Origin: Mytilus trossulus
Taxonomy: Eukaryota > Mollusca > Bivalvia > Mytilida > Mytilidae
Length of the DNA: 64,000 bases
Assembly: GCF_036588685.1 (NCBI RefSeq)
Contig: NC_086376.1
Coordinates: forward strand, 59,481,166 to 59,545,165
Reading direction: 5' to 3'
Part shown: one piece after another, positions 1 to 11,300 of the stretch
Layout: each line of letters starts with the position of its first letter
Position numbering within the stretch: position 1 is the stretch's first letter
The notes under the pieces: generated by a model
Databases searched by the model: none
What the model saw: only the letters and a program-made list of their open reading frames with translations
What the model was told of the DNA's origin: nothing
Made by a program: the position numbers and the translations under genes

Positions 1-1589
1 AGATACAACAGTGATACCATAGTAAAGTTAAAAAGACTATATGAATTACGAAGTTGGAGAATATCGAGGACCCAGTGTTCCGAAAGATATTGCCAAACTT
101 TTCCTCGGGTAGAACGTTCTAAGTAATTTTAAAAGGTGTTTTTTTAATTATTCTGCGTAGAAATAACGATAATGTAAACTTTTCATTATTGATTTATTTC
201 AGTCACCGCAGCCAAACATTTCACTTAAAACGAAACGTCTAAATTAAGCTTTTTCTTCATGTAAATTTTCCTGACAAGGAAGTTAGCATTTTGGATTTGA
301 TTGGATATTAAACAGTATCACATGCAAGTTATTGATATACCAACATTTAAGTTTTTGTCAAAAGTGTAGGTATGACCTGACACAAGCTTTACCTGTAATG
401 TGATAACAGGTAACAACATTTGTACTTAGATTTAAATTAAACAAAACAGTCCAAGGTATACCGAAATGCTAGGATTTATACTTCCTTATACGAAAAGAAT
501 GTGGTTTTTACCCTTTAGTCAATGGTAAGAAATTTATGAATTATTTCGTAGATTTGAGAAGATTTGTTTAAAAGAAATAACTTTTACCATTTCCTTGTTG
601 AACAAAGGTCACATATTTTCAGTCATGTCTTGTTTCTACAGTACCTAAACAAAACTATACCATATGATTTAGTATTGACTTTACGGACTTTAACTAAACA
701 ACTGTGATATCACAATGATCATACACTATAAATAGATTATAATTTTCATTTTCATTGATAATAGTAAATAATTTATTAATCTATGTTTAAAATTGTATTT
801 TTTACTTATTTACAATATTTATGGTGGTTATTTCATCAAACAACTTCCTTATCAAGGATTGAATTGTATTTGTTCAACGTAGAAGTTGGATTCTGTCTCT
901 CAAGTACTATTAAGATAGTCATTAAGTATTGAAGTGCTTATGCGCAATTAGTCATCTAGTTATATTTTTAGAACAGTAAAATTTGATGATATACCAAATA
1001 TAGGAGATCTTTACAGGTATTTATTAAGTAGAAAATGATTTGACTGAACAAAATACACAAATTGGTGTTTACATGTTTATGAATTATTTGTGTGTACATA
1101 CATATTTTGTAATTTTAATGTACAGATTTGGCAACCTTTTAAATATTGTATCGACATGATATGAAAGAAGGAAGGATTACGAAAACTTATCATTCGTACG
1201 TTCTCAAGTTTTTATATATGTACATCCAACAATACCATTCGGTCATTTACATGATCTGCGTATCCTTCTGATACACCTAATATCATTCCAAGATTTTGGT
1301 ATGATTGGTTATAACCAATCTAAAGTTTCATTGGTAGTTTTGGTTGACTTATAAGTTTTTCTGCCAGTTTCTCTTCAACTTTTGTATTCCTTTAAAAGAA
1401 GCTCCTGGTTTTTTTTAACTTTTTAATTAAATATATATTTTCCAGTTTCCCGGGGTTATACAAACTTATTTAGAAATTCTGATGCTCATCCGATGGGAAG
1501 TCTGGTGTTGGTGAAAGGTGCAGCTTGTATTGTCTGATATTTTCATGATATTCTTAATTTGAAAATATAAAATCGTCTAGGATTCATGA

Positions 1590-1760
1590 ATAAACTCACC
1601 ATAGATATCAGGATTAAATTTTTGTATTTTCACCAGACGCGCATTTCGTATACAAAAGACTTATCAGTGACACTCGAATCAAAAAAAGAAAAAAAGAAAA
1701 ATAAAAAAAAAATAAAGCCAAATAAAGTACGAAGTTGCAGATTCTGGAGGGCCAAAAGTT
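1590..1760 (-). repeat. Interspersed repeat family A, diverged copy
   Basis: Reverse-strand copy of the family seen best at 2140-2520. It shares the core 'ACGCGCGTCTGGCG'-like block (here CCAGACGCGCATTTCG on the plus strand), the 'agtgacactcgaatc' block and the 'gccaaataaagtacgaag' block. An A-rich tract at 1680-1715 interrupts it. Confidence 0.6.
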
Positions 1761-2139
1761 TCTAAATGTTTTGCTAAAAACAGCTAAAGTCATCTCTTCA
1801 TGAGGTAGAAACGCCTTAGTAGCTAAACAAAACCGGCTAATTTATTTATATGAACATTAGAATGATAATTCATATCAACACAGAAGAGCTGACTGAACTG
1901 ATTTTGTTAGAATTAACACGATTGATGTCACTTTTGTATAAAGCCCTGCTATACATTGAGGAACACAACAGTTAACACTGTGATTTTCATAGGGTTCTCG
2001 TCGCTCGTTCTTCAGCTATCTCTGTAGTTTTATTAACTGTCCCTTTCTTTCTCTTAGACACTTAACTTATTCCCTCAGTGTTTCTGATTTTCAAGTTTTG
2101 GTTTTCGATAAGCCTTGTCCTTTCAGTCTAAAATTTAGT

Positions 2140-2520
2140 CCTGGTTTCTATGATGAGTTGATTTACAACCAATGGTCGATGCCACTGCTGGTGGAGATTT
2201 ATTTCCCCGAGGGTATCACCAGCCCAGTAGTCAGCACGTTTGTGCTGACATGAATTATCATTGATATGGTTATATTTATAAATTAACTGTTTACAAAATT
2301 TTAAATTTTTGAAATACTAAAGCTTCTCTACCTCAGGCACAGTTTACCTAAGCTGTATTTGGCAAAACTTTTAGGAATTTTGGTCCTCAATGCTCTTCAA
2401 CTTCATAATTTATTTGGCCTTTTTAACTTTTTTGGATTCGAGCGTCACTGATGAGTCTTTTGTAGACGAAACGCGCGTCTGGCGTATATACCAAATTTAG
2501 TCCTGGATCTATTATGAGTT
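2140..2520 (+). repeat. Interspersed repeat family A, longest copy
   Basis: About 380 bp running from the 'ccactgctggtggag' block through 'ccccgagggtatcaccag' to 'gagcgtcactgatgagtc' and 'gacgaaacgcgcgtctgg', ending near 'aaatttagtcctgg'. The same blocks, in the same order and inverted, lie at 21345-21645; shorter copies lie at 1590, 6700, 18650 and 27610. No terminal inverted repeat or coding capacity was seen. It looks like a SINE-like or non-autonomous element; the class is not resolved. Confidence 0.7.
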
Positions 2521-2834
2521 TATATTCATGTGTAATTTTGAGATTAAACCAAGTTTCGCTTAACGTGATTTATACTTGAGCTTCACATTTAGGCGCAGTT
2601 GGTACAGTAAAATTGGTACCATTAATTTTATAAGATACATCTATCTAAAGCCTATGTTCTATTAGAATTTCGGTCATTTAGGACAGATATATATTAACGG
2701 GACAAATTCTACTGCTCTAGATGATAGACGCTGTCTGTTTTAATTTGATGCTACTGCAATGGAGAAAAGACGTAGTATCGTTGTAGCCAACATAAGTAAT
2801 GGTTTTCAAAAATTGTATAATGCTTTCAAGTTTA

Positions 2835-2985
2835 ATTATAATATAAATGCCTGTGCCAAGTCAGGAATATGAAATTTGTTGTCCATTCGTTTGGTATGTT
2901 TGCGCTTTTGATCTTGCCTTAGAGAAAGGACTTTCCGTTTGGATTTCTTTCTGAGTACAGTATTTTTGTGATTTTACTTGTTATT
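2835..2985 (+). repeat. Interspersed repeat family B
   Basis: Contains the family blocks 'gccaagtcaggaatatg', 'ttgttgtccattcgttt', 'cttttgatcttgcc' and 'ggactttccgtttgga', ending 'agtatttttgtgatttta'. Other copies: 4730-4865, 10975-11150 and 30305-30525 (plus); 23820-23965, 28085-28260 and 29255-29440 (minus). Confidence 0.65.
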
Positions 2986-4729
2986 CATTTATGATTAAAT
3001 ACTTTTGTCTTGACATTCAGTTTCAGAAAAGTCTTTCATGATTTCTACATAGTAGAGTATTTGGTTTTTATTTTCTCTATTGCATGATATTTGAATACCT
3101 CAATGATTGACAACGGATAACGAACTGGTTTTTTTTTAAACAATTAACATCTGGTAGCAAAATATTTGTTGACTAAAATTACCATTCGTGCAATCAAAAA
3201 CAAAAAGTCGAATAATATATGACAGGTTAAAGCTAACTATCTCCAACCGATTATTCTTTTTACCATAATGAATATTTTAATAAAACTTCTACTGAAGGCA
3301 TGATGTTTACTGTCTAACAAACATACGCGTAAAACTAACTTCAGAAATAAACTTATTAAACATTTTAACTAGATACGAAAAAAGTAAAAAAACAAAAAAA
3401 TAACGAATGCCAAAAGAAATTCATCCAACACGGCAAGTCCTGTATCAAATGACAAAAAAAAAATATATTGATGTTTAAACCTCATAATTATTTCAATATT
3501 TGCATTAAGATAAACAATATATCTCTGAAGGGAAAGAATAAAATAAAGAAGGAATAAGTTAGTCCCTTGAATTGGAGTATGGCATGTCAATTCCTAAAAC
3601 TAGTATTTGATCTAGTGATATGCATGTATATTTTCTGTATACGTTTCGTTGTTGACAATGTAGATAGTTCCTTCATATATTTGTTCTTTTAATCTCTATG
3701 TACTTTTGAAAAGAATCACCCTCTAAACAAGATAATTTTTTGGTAAAAGATTAATAATCGCGCGAAATATATTTAGAAAAGTCAATTGAAGCGAATATGA
3801 TAAACAGGTACAAAACAGACACACATTGGATGAAAAACAAACAGTGTTCTATAAAGCATCAATGGTTTAGTAAACAAATGGTTGAACCCTACTGCACCAA
3901 CTATTGACATTCACGTTCATGAATAAATTGTGTCCAAAAAAATCCAAATTTGTACTTTTTAAAAAATGAACACTTTAACTGAATGAAAAAACTAATGATC
4001 CTAAAATCTAAGATAAGAGTGTAAAATTTTAGATATACCAAATATTTTAATCTGAAAATAAATAATAAATTGAACATAAAGCTTATCAACATGTACATAT
4101 ATAACTTGGGAAAGGGAAAATAAGTCAATAAGATATCAACATAATGTTTAATTATTACTAGTATTACAACACTTTCTTATATTCTTGACTACAAAGGGTT
4201 TCAATGTTCCATTACGTCAAACCATGAATTCTTGCAGTATTTCATCAGTCTTAAAAACAAAGTTTTCACTGAATGGCACAGAGAGGAAACATATTGTTCC
4301 CCTGTTTAGAGAGAAAAAAATCATTCTATTGTTCCTTTTTTATTGTCTCTCTATATATACATGTATGTACATGAATTTCAATAAGGTGTTGTTTGGGTTT
4401 TTTTATCAACGTTAAGTATCACTGGATCGTATTTGTACTGTCACTTGTCAACAAAACTTGTTTTTTTAGATACTCGGGTTTTTGCCTAAACTACCAGACT
4501 TAAAATATTTCAATCCTTTATGGGTTGTTTGAAAATACATATATAAGTAAGCAATGCATGTGGTTGTTAATAAATAAATTTGATAGATGCTTTTTGTGCT
4601 TCTTTGCAAAAAAATTGTTCGTTTGGAGATTGTGACACAGTGATGACTGATGTACCCATATTTTGACAATGTTACCTATTATGTCTGTTTTTTTCACTTA
4701 TCGTTGTAAATATAATGGAATTTAATGCG

Positions 4730-4865
4730 ACTGTCATACAAGTAGGAGGTTTAGCGTTAAAAACCAGGTTCAATCCACCACTTTCTACATTCGAAAATGC
4801 CAATACCAAGTCAGGAACATGACAGTTGTTGTTCATTCGTTTGATGTGTTTTAGACGACACGTGA
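4730..4865 (+). repeat. Interspersed repeat family B, 5' part
   Basis: This copy retains the left part of the family: 'gcgactgtcatacaagt', 'gaggtttagcg', then 'aaccaggttcaatccacc'. The 'GGTTCAATCC' string resembles a Pol III B-box, so family B may be a tRNA-derived SINE (inference). The copy breaks off after the 'cattcgtttgatgtgttt' block. Confidence 0.6.
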
Positions 4866-5631
4866 GAATGGCGTGGATACAAAATATTAATCATGCTATC
4901 TGTGATGAGTTTATTATTTGTATACAACTCAATAGAAAAGTACCACTATTGGTACTGAAACAGTAAACACAGCACAAAATATACATATCACTTATGGTAT
5001 ACAATGCAATGTGTGTTTTTTCCCATCACTTCTACTGCTACTTCTATCGCTGTCATAGTCATGTTTAGGTGGAAACATTAATAACTTTATAATAAGTAAA
5101 CAATTAAGGTCAATCAGAAGAATGATTGCATATTTTCAAATACAAGTAACTGACAATATGCAATCATTCAAATATGACAACATGGTAGCTTACTGATATT
5201 CAAATCTCACAAACATTATACTAACATTGCAAGAATACGTAAAATAATGGTGTGATAATAACAATAATACCACTAGATGAGTTTAAGTTCTGCAGTTCTC
5301 TGCAAAACGGGATGTGCGTCAGTGCCACCTAAGGGTAGATACTACTTCTATCACAGGGTGAATACATCTATGGTTTCTGTGTGAAGTATTTACCTCTTTT
5401 GTTGCTTTCATGAGACTTTTCCATAGATTTTACTTGATTTGCACTTTTGATACATATTTAACTGCTTGTTTGTTGCAAGACGTGCATAGTGGCAAATCAT
5501 AAAAAAAATGTACAAGGTTTTTTAGTTTTTAGAAGAATCTGAGATTTATACTGTTTTTTTTTTCTCAAAATATGTACAAATTCGTTACTCTGCAATTTGG
5601 GTAGTGTGCTATTACAGTTATTGGTTATGTT

Positions 5632-5838
5632 ATACCGTATAGCGGGTTATTTTTGCGGGGTGTAAGTTTTCGATCATTTTCAAGGATAAAACAAAATCGC
5701 CAAAATAAATTCCACCAAAATAAAAACTGCACGTGCAAAGGTATTGATAAAAGTTTTGAATTCGCCAAAATAATAACCGCCAAAATATTTCGTATACCGT
5801 ATTCATTAGAAATTGGGAAATAACCCGCTATACGGTAT
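5632..5838. mobile_element. 207-bp element with 19-bp perfect terminal inverted repeats
   Basis: The left end 5632-5650 reads ATACCGTATAGCGGGTTAT, and 5820-5838 is its exact reverse complement. The interior is AT-rich, has two 'cgccaaaat' motifs and no coding potential. Size and perfect ends fit a miniature inverted-repeat transposable element (MITE). No clear target-site duplication was identified, so the superfamily is open. Confidence 0.8.
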
Positions 5839-6699
5839 GATAGAAGTATTAGAATTATTTTTCTATTATTATCTAAAGAAATTTCAGTTTTCATTCAATA
5901 TGTTTAATCTCAATATCCATTGGACATGCTTTAGTGTTATTAAGGACGAGAGAATGGATTTTGGTCATAATTCATTAATAAAAACAAACAATAAAAGCTG
6001 TCTGGTTTTGGTTGCATAATAATGAAAAAAGATTATCATTCTATGCAAGTTCAAAGACTTTTTTCAAGGATAAATGAATAAAAACATATGTAAGGTATAC
6101 ATCAGCGACGGCACACAATTATATAGCTGCATTGCAGTAATGATAAAAAAATAATGTCATATGAATATAAATATAAGCAGAGATCTAATTTGCACTTTTT
6201 AAGTTGAAAATTTAATAAAAAAAAAAAAAGTACTTCCTAAGTAATTTAATGGTGACCTGTATTTCTTGGATTCGTCGCGAAAGATTTTTGAAGGTTAAAT
6301 TGCAAATTAAAAAATACTTACAATTTATAATCTGCATCTTAGGAAATAATAGGATAAAAAGATCAATATTACAACCACGATTTGATGCGATTCATTATTG
6401 TCATGATATATTGTTCCGCCTAATTTGAAAAAAAATATGATAAAACATTTTTTTAATTCCTCGAAAAAATTTAACTGAACCTACTCGGTGATTATACTTA
6501 TCCAGTATTTTTGTAATAATTGTTAATCTATATGACATACTTACACCGGTTATGTTTGTAAGATTAACGATAAAGTTACACTTAAAGCACAACGCATGTC
6601 TATTACTTTGCTGCCTAGAAACATAGTTATTGTAATTCGCTTATTTTCAATTTAATACTGCATGAATAGTTGCAGTGGCTTACAATTGCTCGGATGTTG

Positions 6700-6805
6700 G
6701 TCCACAATGCTCTACAACTTCATTCTTACTAAGCCTTGTTGACTTTTTTTTTTATACGAGCGTCACTGTTGAGTCTTTTGTAGACAAAATGCGCGTATGG
6801 TGTAC
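6700..6805 (+). repeat. Interspersed repeat family A, 3' fragment
   Basis: Matches the right half of the family: 'caatgctctacaacttc', 'gagcgtcactgttgagtc', then 'gacaaaatgcgcgtatgg'. Confidence 0.6.
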
Positions 6806-7911
6806 ACACTGTTTATTTTGGTATCCATTCCTTATTCAGCCTTGTTAACGGATTTTGGTTCGACATCAGGTCTTTCTTTTAAGTTTATATATTTATGTTA
6901 CATCATTTATACAAATGTTACATTGAACTGAAGTCGGCAAATATTTTTTTGTTATTGATTCAATTTTTAAACTATTATTTATCATGAATAAGTTGTTGTT
7001 TTTTTTTGTAAATATTTATTAGTCTATACATATTTACCACATAATTTCAAAGTATGAAATTGTTTTTGAATAGTGAATTTGAACTTTGAATGTTAAAACT
7101 TGAATGAACTTCCGGTTTTTAAGCGATTTAATGTTTAAAGGTTGTAAATTATAGCATCAGTTAAGAAATAATATAACAAATCATTATCGAAAAAGAGTAT
7201 ACTAAATAAGTCAAAGAAAAAATACGACCCTTTGAAATTCAACAAAGATGTGAATTGAGATAGAATGTTTTAGAATAGATACATGTCAATTTGTTAAGCC
7301 AAAAATGTAATATGTTTTAAAATTGTCAGTAAACGAGTACTGCTATAAAGATTGGAGGCAAATATCGAAAAGGAAGGAAGCAGTTGATATGTAAAATAAC
7401 CTTTTGTTTCTAAAACCTTTCATTATAATATTTTTCAAACGAAAAACCAAATCACGTGAAAGAAATTAGAAAGATATAAAGGGGATGCTATTCAAACCTT
7501 TAAATCGAAAACAAACCGACAAAGACATGGCAAAACAAACCGAAAGGAAAAATAAAATTACAAAAATACTGCACTTCGACAGTGGTATGATAATCGACTC
7601 ATCACATATTCCATGATCATAATTCAAAGATTATAACAACTTTTGAGAATAATAAAACCATACAAATATGAGTTAAATGTCATGGAGACAGCAACCTAAC
7701 AACAAAATAAAGTATGTTTGTGTATTCCAAATGCAAAAAACATGACTCCTACTGTTAATTATTTGTATTTGTGTTTCAGTTATAAATTCAAACGAAAATA
7801 ACTTATTTACAGAAAAAACACCTCTGTTTGAGATCAGCTCGCCTGACAGTGATAAAAAAAAGCTTTACATTGCATATCGAATTAAACTATTTACCACGTT
7901 GGTAATTTCAT

Positions 7912-8165
7912 GAGCAACAAGACGGGTGTCACCTGTGGAGTAGGATCTGATTACCGTCAAGAGCACATGAGATCAACCCAAGTTTTTGGTGGGTTCGTGT
8001 TGTATTGTCTTTAGTTTTCTATGTTGTGTCTTGTGTACTGTTGTATTGTCAGTTCGTTTTCAATTTGTGAGTTTGCCTGTCCCTCTGGTTTCTTTTGCCC
8101 CTCATTTATATCATTTGTATGTATTTGTTTACCTGTTTTTTTTTTCACTTTTGCTTGTCCCAAGT
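7912..8165 (+). repeat. Interspersed repeat family D
   Basis: Blocks 'gagcaacaagacgggtgtc', 'gtaggatctgattacc', 'gagatcaacccaagttttt', 'agttttctatgttgtgtc' and 'gtttgcctgtccctctgg' recur at 13315-13555 (plus), in part at 8840-8915, in diverged form at 19210-19425, and inverted at 23130-23335. Short frames within it have no supporting evidence as genes. Confidence 0.65.
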
Positions 8166-8384
8166 CTAGGTCAGACAAATATTTCTTCAAACATCAACTG
8201 CTGAAAAGGTTATTGTATGTTATTTTTTCTTTTTAACTATTCGTTTATTAAGGTACAATTAAGCATAACTGTTTTAACTGTGTTTCACTCAAAGACATTT
8301 GGTTTCTTTTTTTTTTCAGATAAAGTTACTATCAACTACATTATGTAAATTCAGGTGACAGCAGTTTACTTAATTGAGCTGAGA

Positions 8385-11300
8385 ATGAGTGATACTTACG
8401 CTAAAATCCCACAGCCATTTCAAAATATAGGTAATCAAATTTTATGTATATTTTAAAGTATATGTAGTGGTAATAAAAATCAAATGTTTTTTTCCTAAAA
8501 TGCCAACAGATGATATAGCGTAGAAAATAGGTTTCAAATCATATTCCAGGTTTCAGATTTATATTGCATATAAAGATAAAGGCGTGAGGTCGATTGATGA
8601 GTTTATTTAAATAACAATCTGTTTTAGAAAAAAAACTTTCATGAAAATTTCACTTTTTGTAGGATTTGAATCAGAAAATATTGTTTATTTTTGTCTTGTA
8701 TTATAGGTTGTCAAGACTTGTTGAAGGAAGCCATTTCAAATTGCGGTTGGGTACGAAAACAACATTTTGCCAGTAAACTTAAATTATTCAGATGTAAGTC
8801 TACAAAACAGTTGGCGTATTAAAAATGAAAACGTAATTTGCCATGGCGTTGTCAGTTTGTTTTAGATTTATGAGTTTGACTGTCCCTTTGGTATCTTTCG
8901 TCCCTTTTTTCGTTCATTTTTTATTTGCAAACTTGATAGTGTGTATGGAATAAAGCCATGTGGTATGAATGCCAGTGATACAACTATTCGATAGAGTTCA
9001 AATAATTGTTTGACCTCAGTCAAAATAACATTTCAAATGAATAAAAAGTAAGATTCATCTAAACAGTATCTGTTATAAGACATAAAAGGATACAAAGTAT
9101 TTCCAAATATATTCGAATATACGACAGATTACACTAATCGTATTAAAACATATTGTATAATATTTCTTTTGGAGTTCATTACATTCCTATTTAAGTCTAC
9201 AAAATGTCGTTCCTTCATGATTTCTTTATTTAGTTTCTATGGCTATTCAACTATTTTCTACCTGGTTTCCGTTTCAAAAACTGATTCCTTTACGGTGACA
9301 TTATCTTTGATATGTTTTCATGTACTTTCCATCTGGTTTAAGTAAGGGTGGATATGTTTTAAAGTAGTACTTTTCTGGATCAATCTAGCTATAAAATGTT
9401 CTCATGCAATTCCCTTCTGGATAATTTTACCTTTGAAATGTTTTCATGCCGATCCTGTCTGGATTAAGTTAGCTTTAATATATTTTCATGCAGTTATTAT
9501 GCCCCACCTACGATAGTAGAGGGGCATTATGTTTTCTGATATGTGCGTCCGTTCGTCCGTCTGTCTGTTCGTTCGTCCGTCTGTCTGTCCGTCTGTTCGT
9601 TCGTCCGTCCGTTCGTTCGTCCGTCTGTCCCGCTTCAGGTTAAAGTTTTTTGTCAAGGTAGTTTTTGATGAAGTTGAAGTCCAATCAACTTGAAACTTAG
9701 TACACATGTTCCTTATGATATGATCTTTCTAATTTTTAAACAAAATTAAACTTTTGACCCCAATTTCACGGTCCACTGAACATAGAAAATGAACGTGCAT
9801 GTTTCAGGTTAAAGTTTTTGGTCAAGGTAGTTTTTGATGAAGTTGAAGTCCAATCAACTTGAGACTTAGTACACATGTTCCTTATGATATTATATTTCTA
9901 ATTTTAATGCCTGATTATATTTTTTATCCAATTTCATGGTCCATTGAACATGGAAAATGATAGTGCGAGTGGGGCATTCGTGTACTTTGGACACATTCTT
10001 GTTTTCGAGATTAATTTAGCTTTAAATGTTTTCATGAAGTTTTGTTCTGTATTAATTTAGCTTTAAAACGTTTTCACGCAGTTCCTTTCTGGATCAATTT
10101 AGCTTTAAAAGTTTTCAAGCGGTTCCGTTCTGGTTTTGTCTAGTTTCAATAAATTCTATATTAATTATGATTTTTATTTCATTCTGCTTGGCCTATTTTG
10201 CATGTATAACTAACTGTATATTGTATCCACTGTCATATGATAATTTTTCTGTTCTGTTCATTCCAGGGCCTAAAGTATACATGATCCTGAGCAGAGGGTG
10301 TATATATTACTTTAGAAATGAATACTGTAAAACTGCTTCAGGAAAGTTTTCCTTATTTGGATTCAATACGTAAGTACTGAGATATTTCATGAAAGATTTG
10401 CAATCAAGCATATTAAACTGAAAACAACTTATGTCGCCAATATCAACTGAAATATATGATTTAACTTGCACAAATTTTATTATTATTAAATGGCATTCGA
10501 ACAAATTACGTAAATATTATGGTTATATATATATATTTAAATAAAACATCAATTGATAATAGTATTGTCTGCTCGCCCCTGACTAACGAAAGCACATTTT
10601 TCTTTGTAATAAAGAAAAATAAAACATTGAATTAGTGGGGTATCTCTAATGAATTTTTCAAATTACAATTTTGTACATGATGGTCTTGAAGTATAGATTC
10701 TGGGTTATGACATTATTTATCATCTGTATAACGTGTTTTAGTATTCTTTAATTTGTCTTTATGAATATTTCTTTCACTGTTTAGTCTGTTTTGGTGATAT
10801 CAATTTGACGTGGCTCTGTACTTATATATCCCTTCATTGTGTTATTGTGCTATTGTAGAATTTTATATTTTTGTCTTTCATTATTGTTTATGTACTTTGT
10901 CTGTATGCCTTTGGTGTTTCTTTTTACCTATTTTGTTTGTTTGTTTTGTTCACACATCGTGGTCTATAATGAAGTTACACGACTTTCATAAAAATGCGAG
11001 GTTTAGCTAGCTATAAAACAGGGTTTTGTTCACCCATATCACCATATTTTACATAAGAAGTTTGAGCTTTTGATTTTTTGCCATTTCACTACGGACTGTC
11101 CGGTTTGAATTTTCCTCAGAGTTCGATATTTTTGTTATTTTACTCTTTACACACTATGAAATACGATTTGAAAAGGCTTAACTCAAACAAAAAGAAATAT
11201 TGTTTTAAATTGATTGATTTATTTCCAACTGGTTTTGATTTTTATGTGATTAATATGTCTTTTGTAAATGAGTATTCCGCGACTTGCGAACTGAATTATA

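Larger units (their letters stand above)
1..8319. other. Gene-free upstream region, repeat-rich
   Basis: No open frame here has splice-site support or recognisable protein similarity; the longest frames are short and AT-driven. The stretch holds copies of several interspersed repeats (listed separately), a 207-bp inverted-repeat element and simple A/T tracts. Untranslated first exon(s) and the promoter of the SH3BP2-like gene probably lie here, because a strong polypyrimidine acceptor (cag at 8317-8319) precedes its first coding exon. I could not place that upstream exon. Confidence 0.6.

Noticed and set aside
8021..8236. 71-72-aa Cys/Phe-rich frames just upstream of the SH3BP2 start, resembling a secreted peptide
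   Set aside because: They are products of a family D repeat, not conserved between copies, and have no relation to the downstream gene.
9486..9707. 73-aa frame with Arg-Thr-Asp-Glu repeats
   Set aside because: It results from reading the TCCG/TCTG microsatellite of family E on the minus strand.
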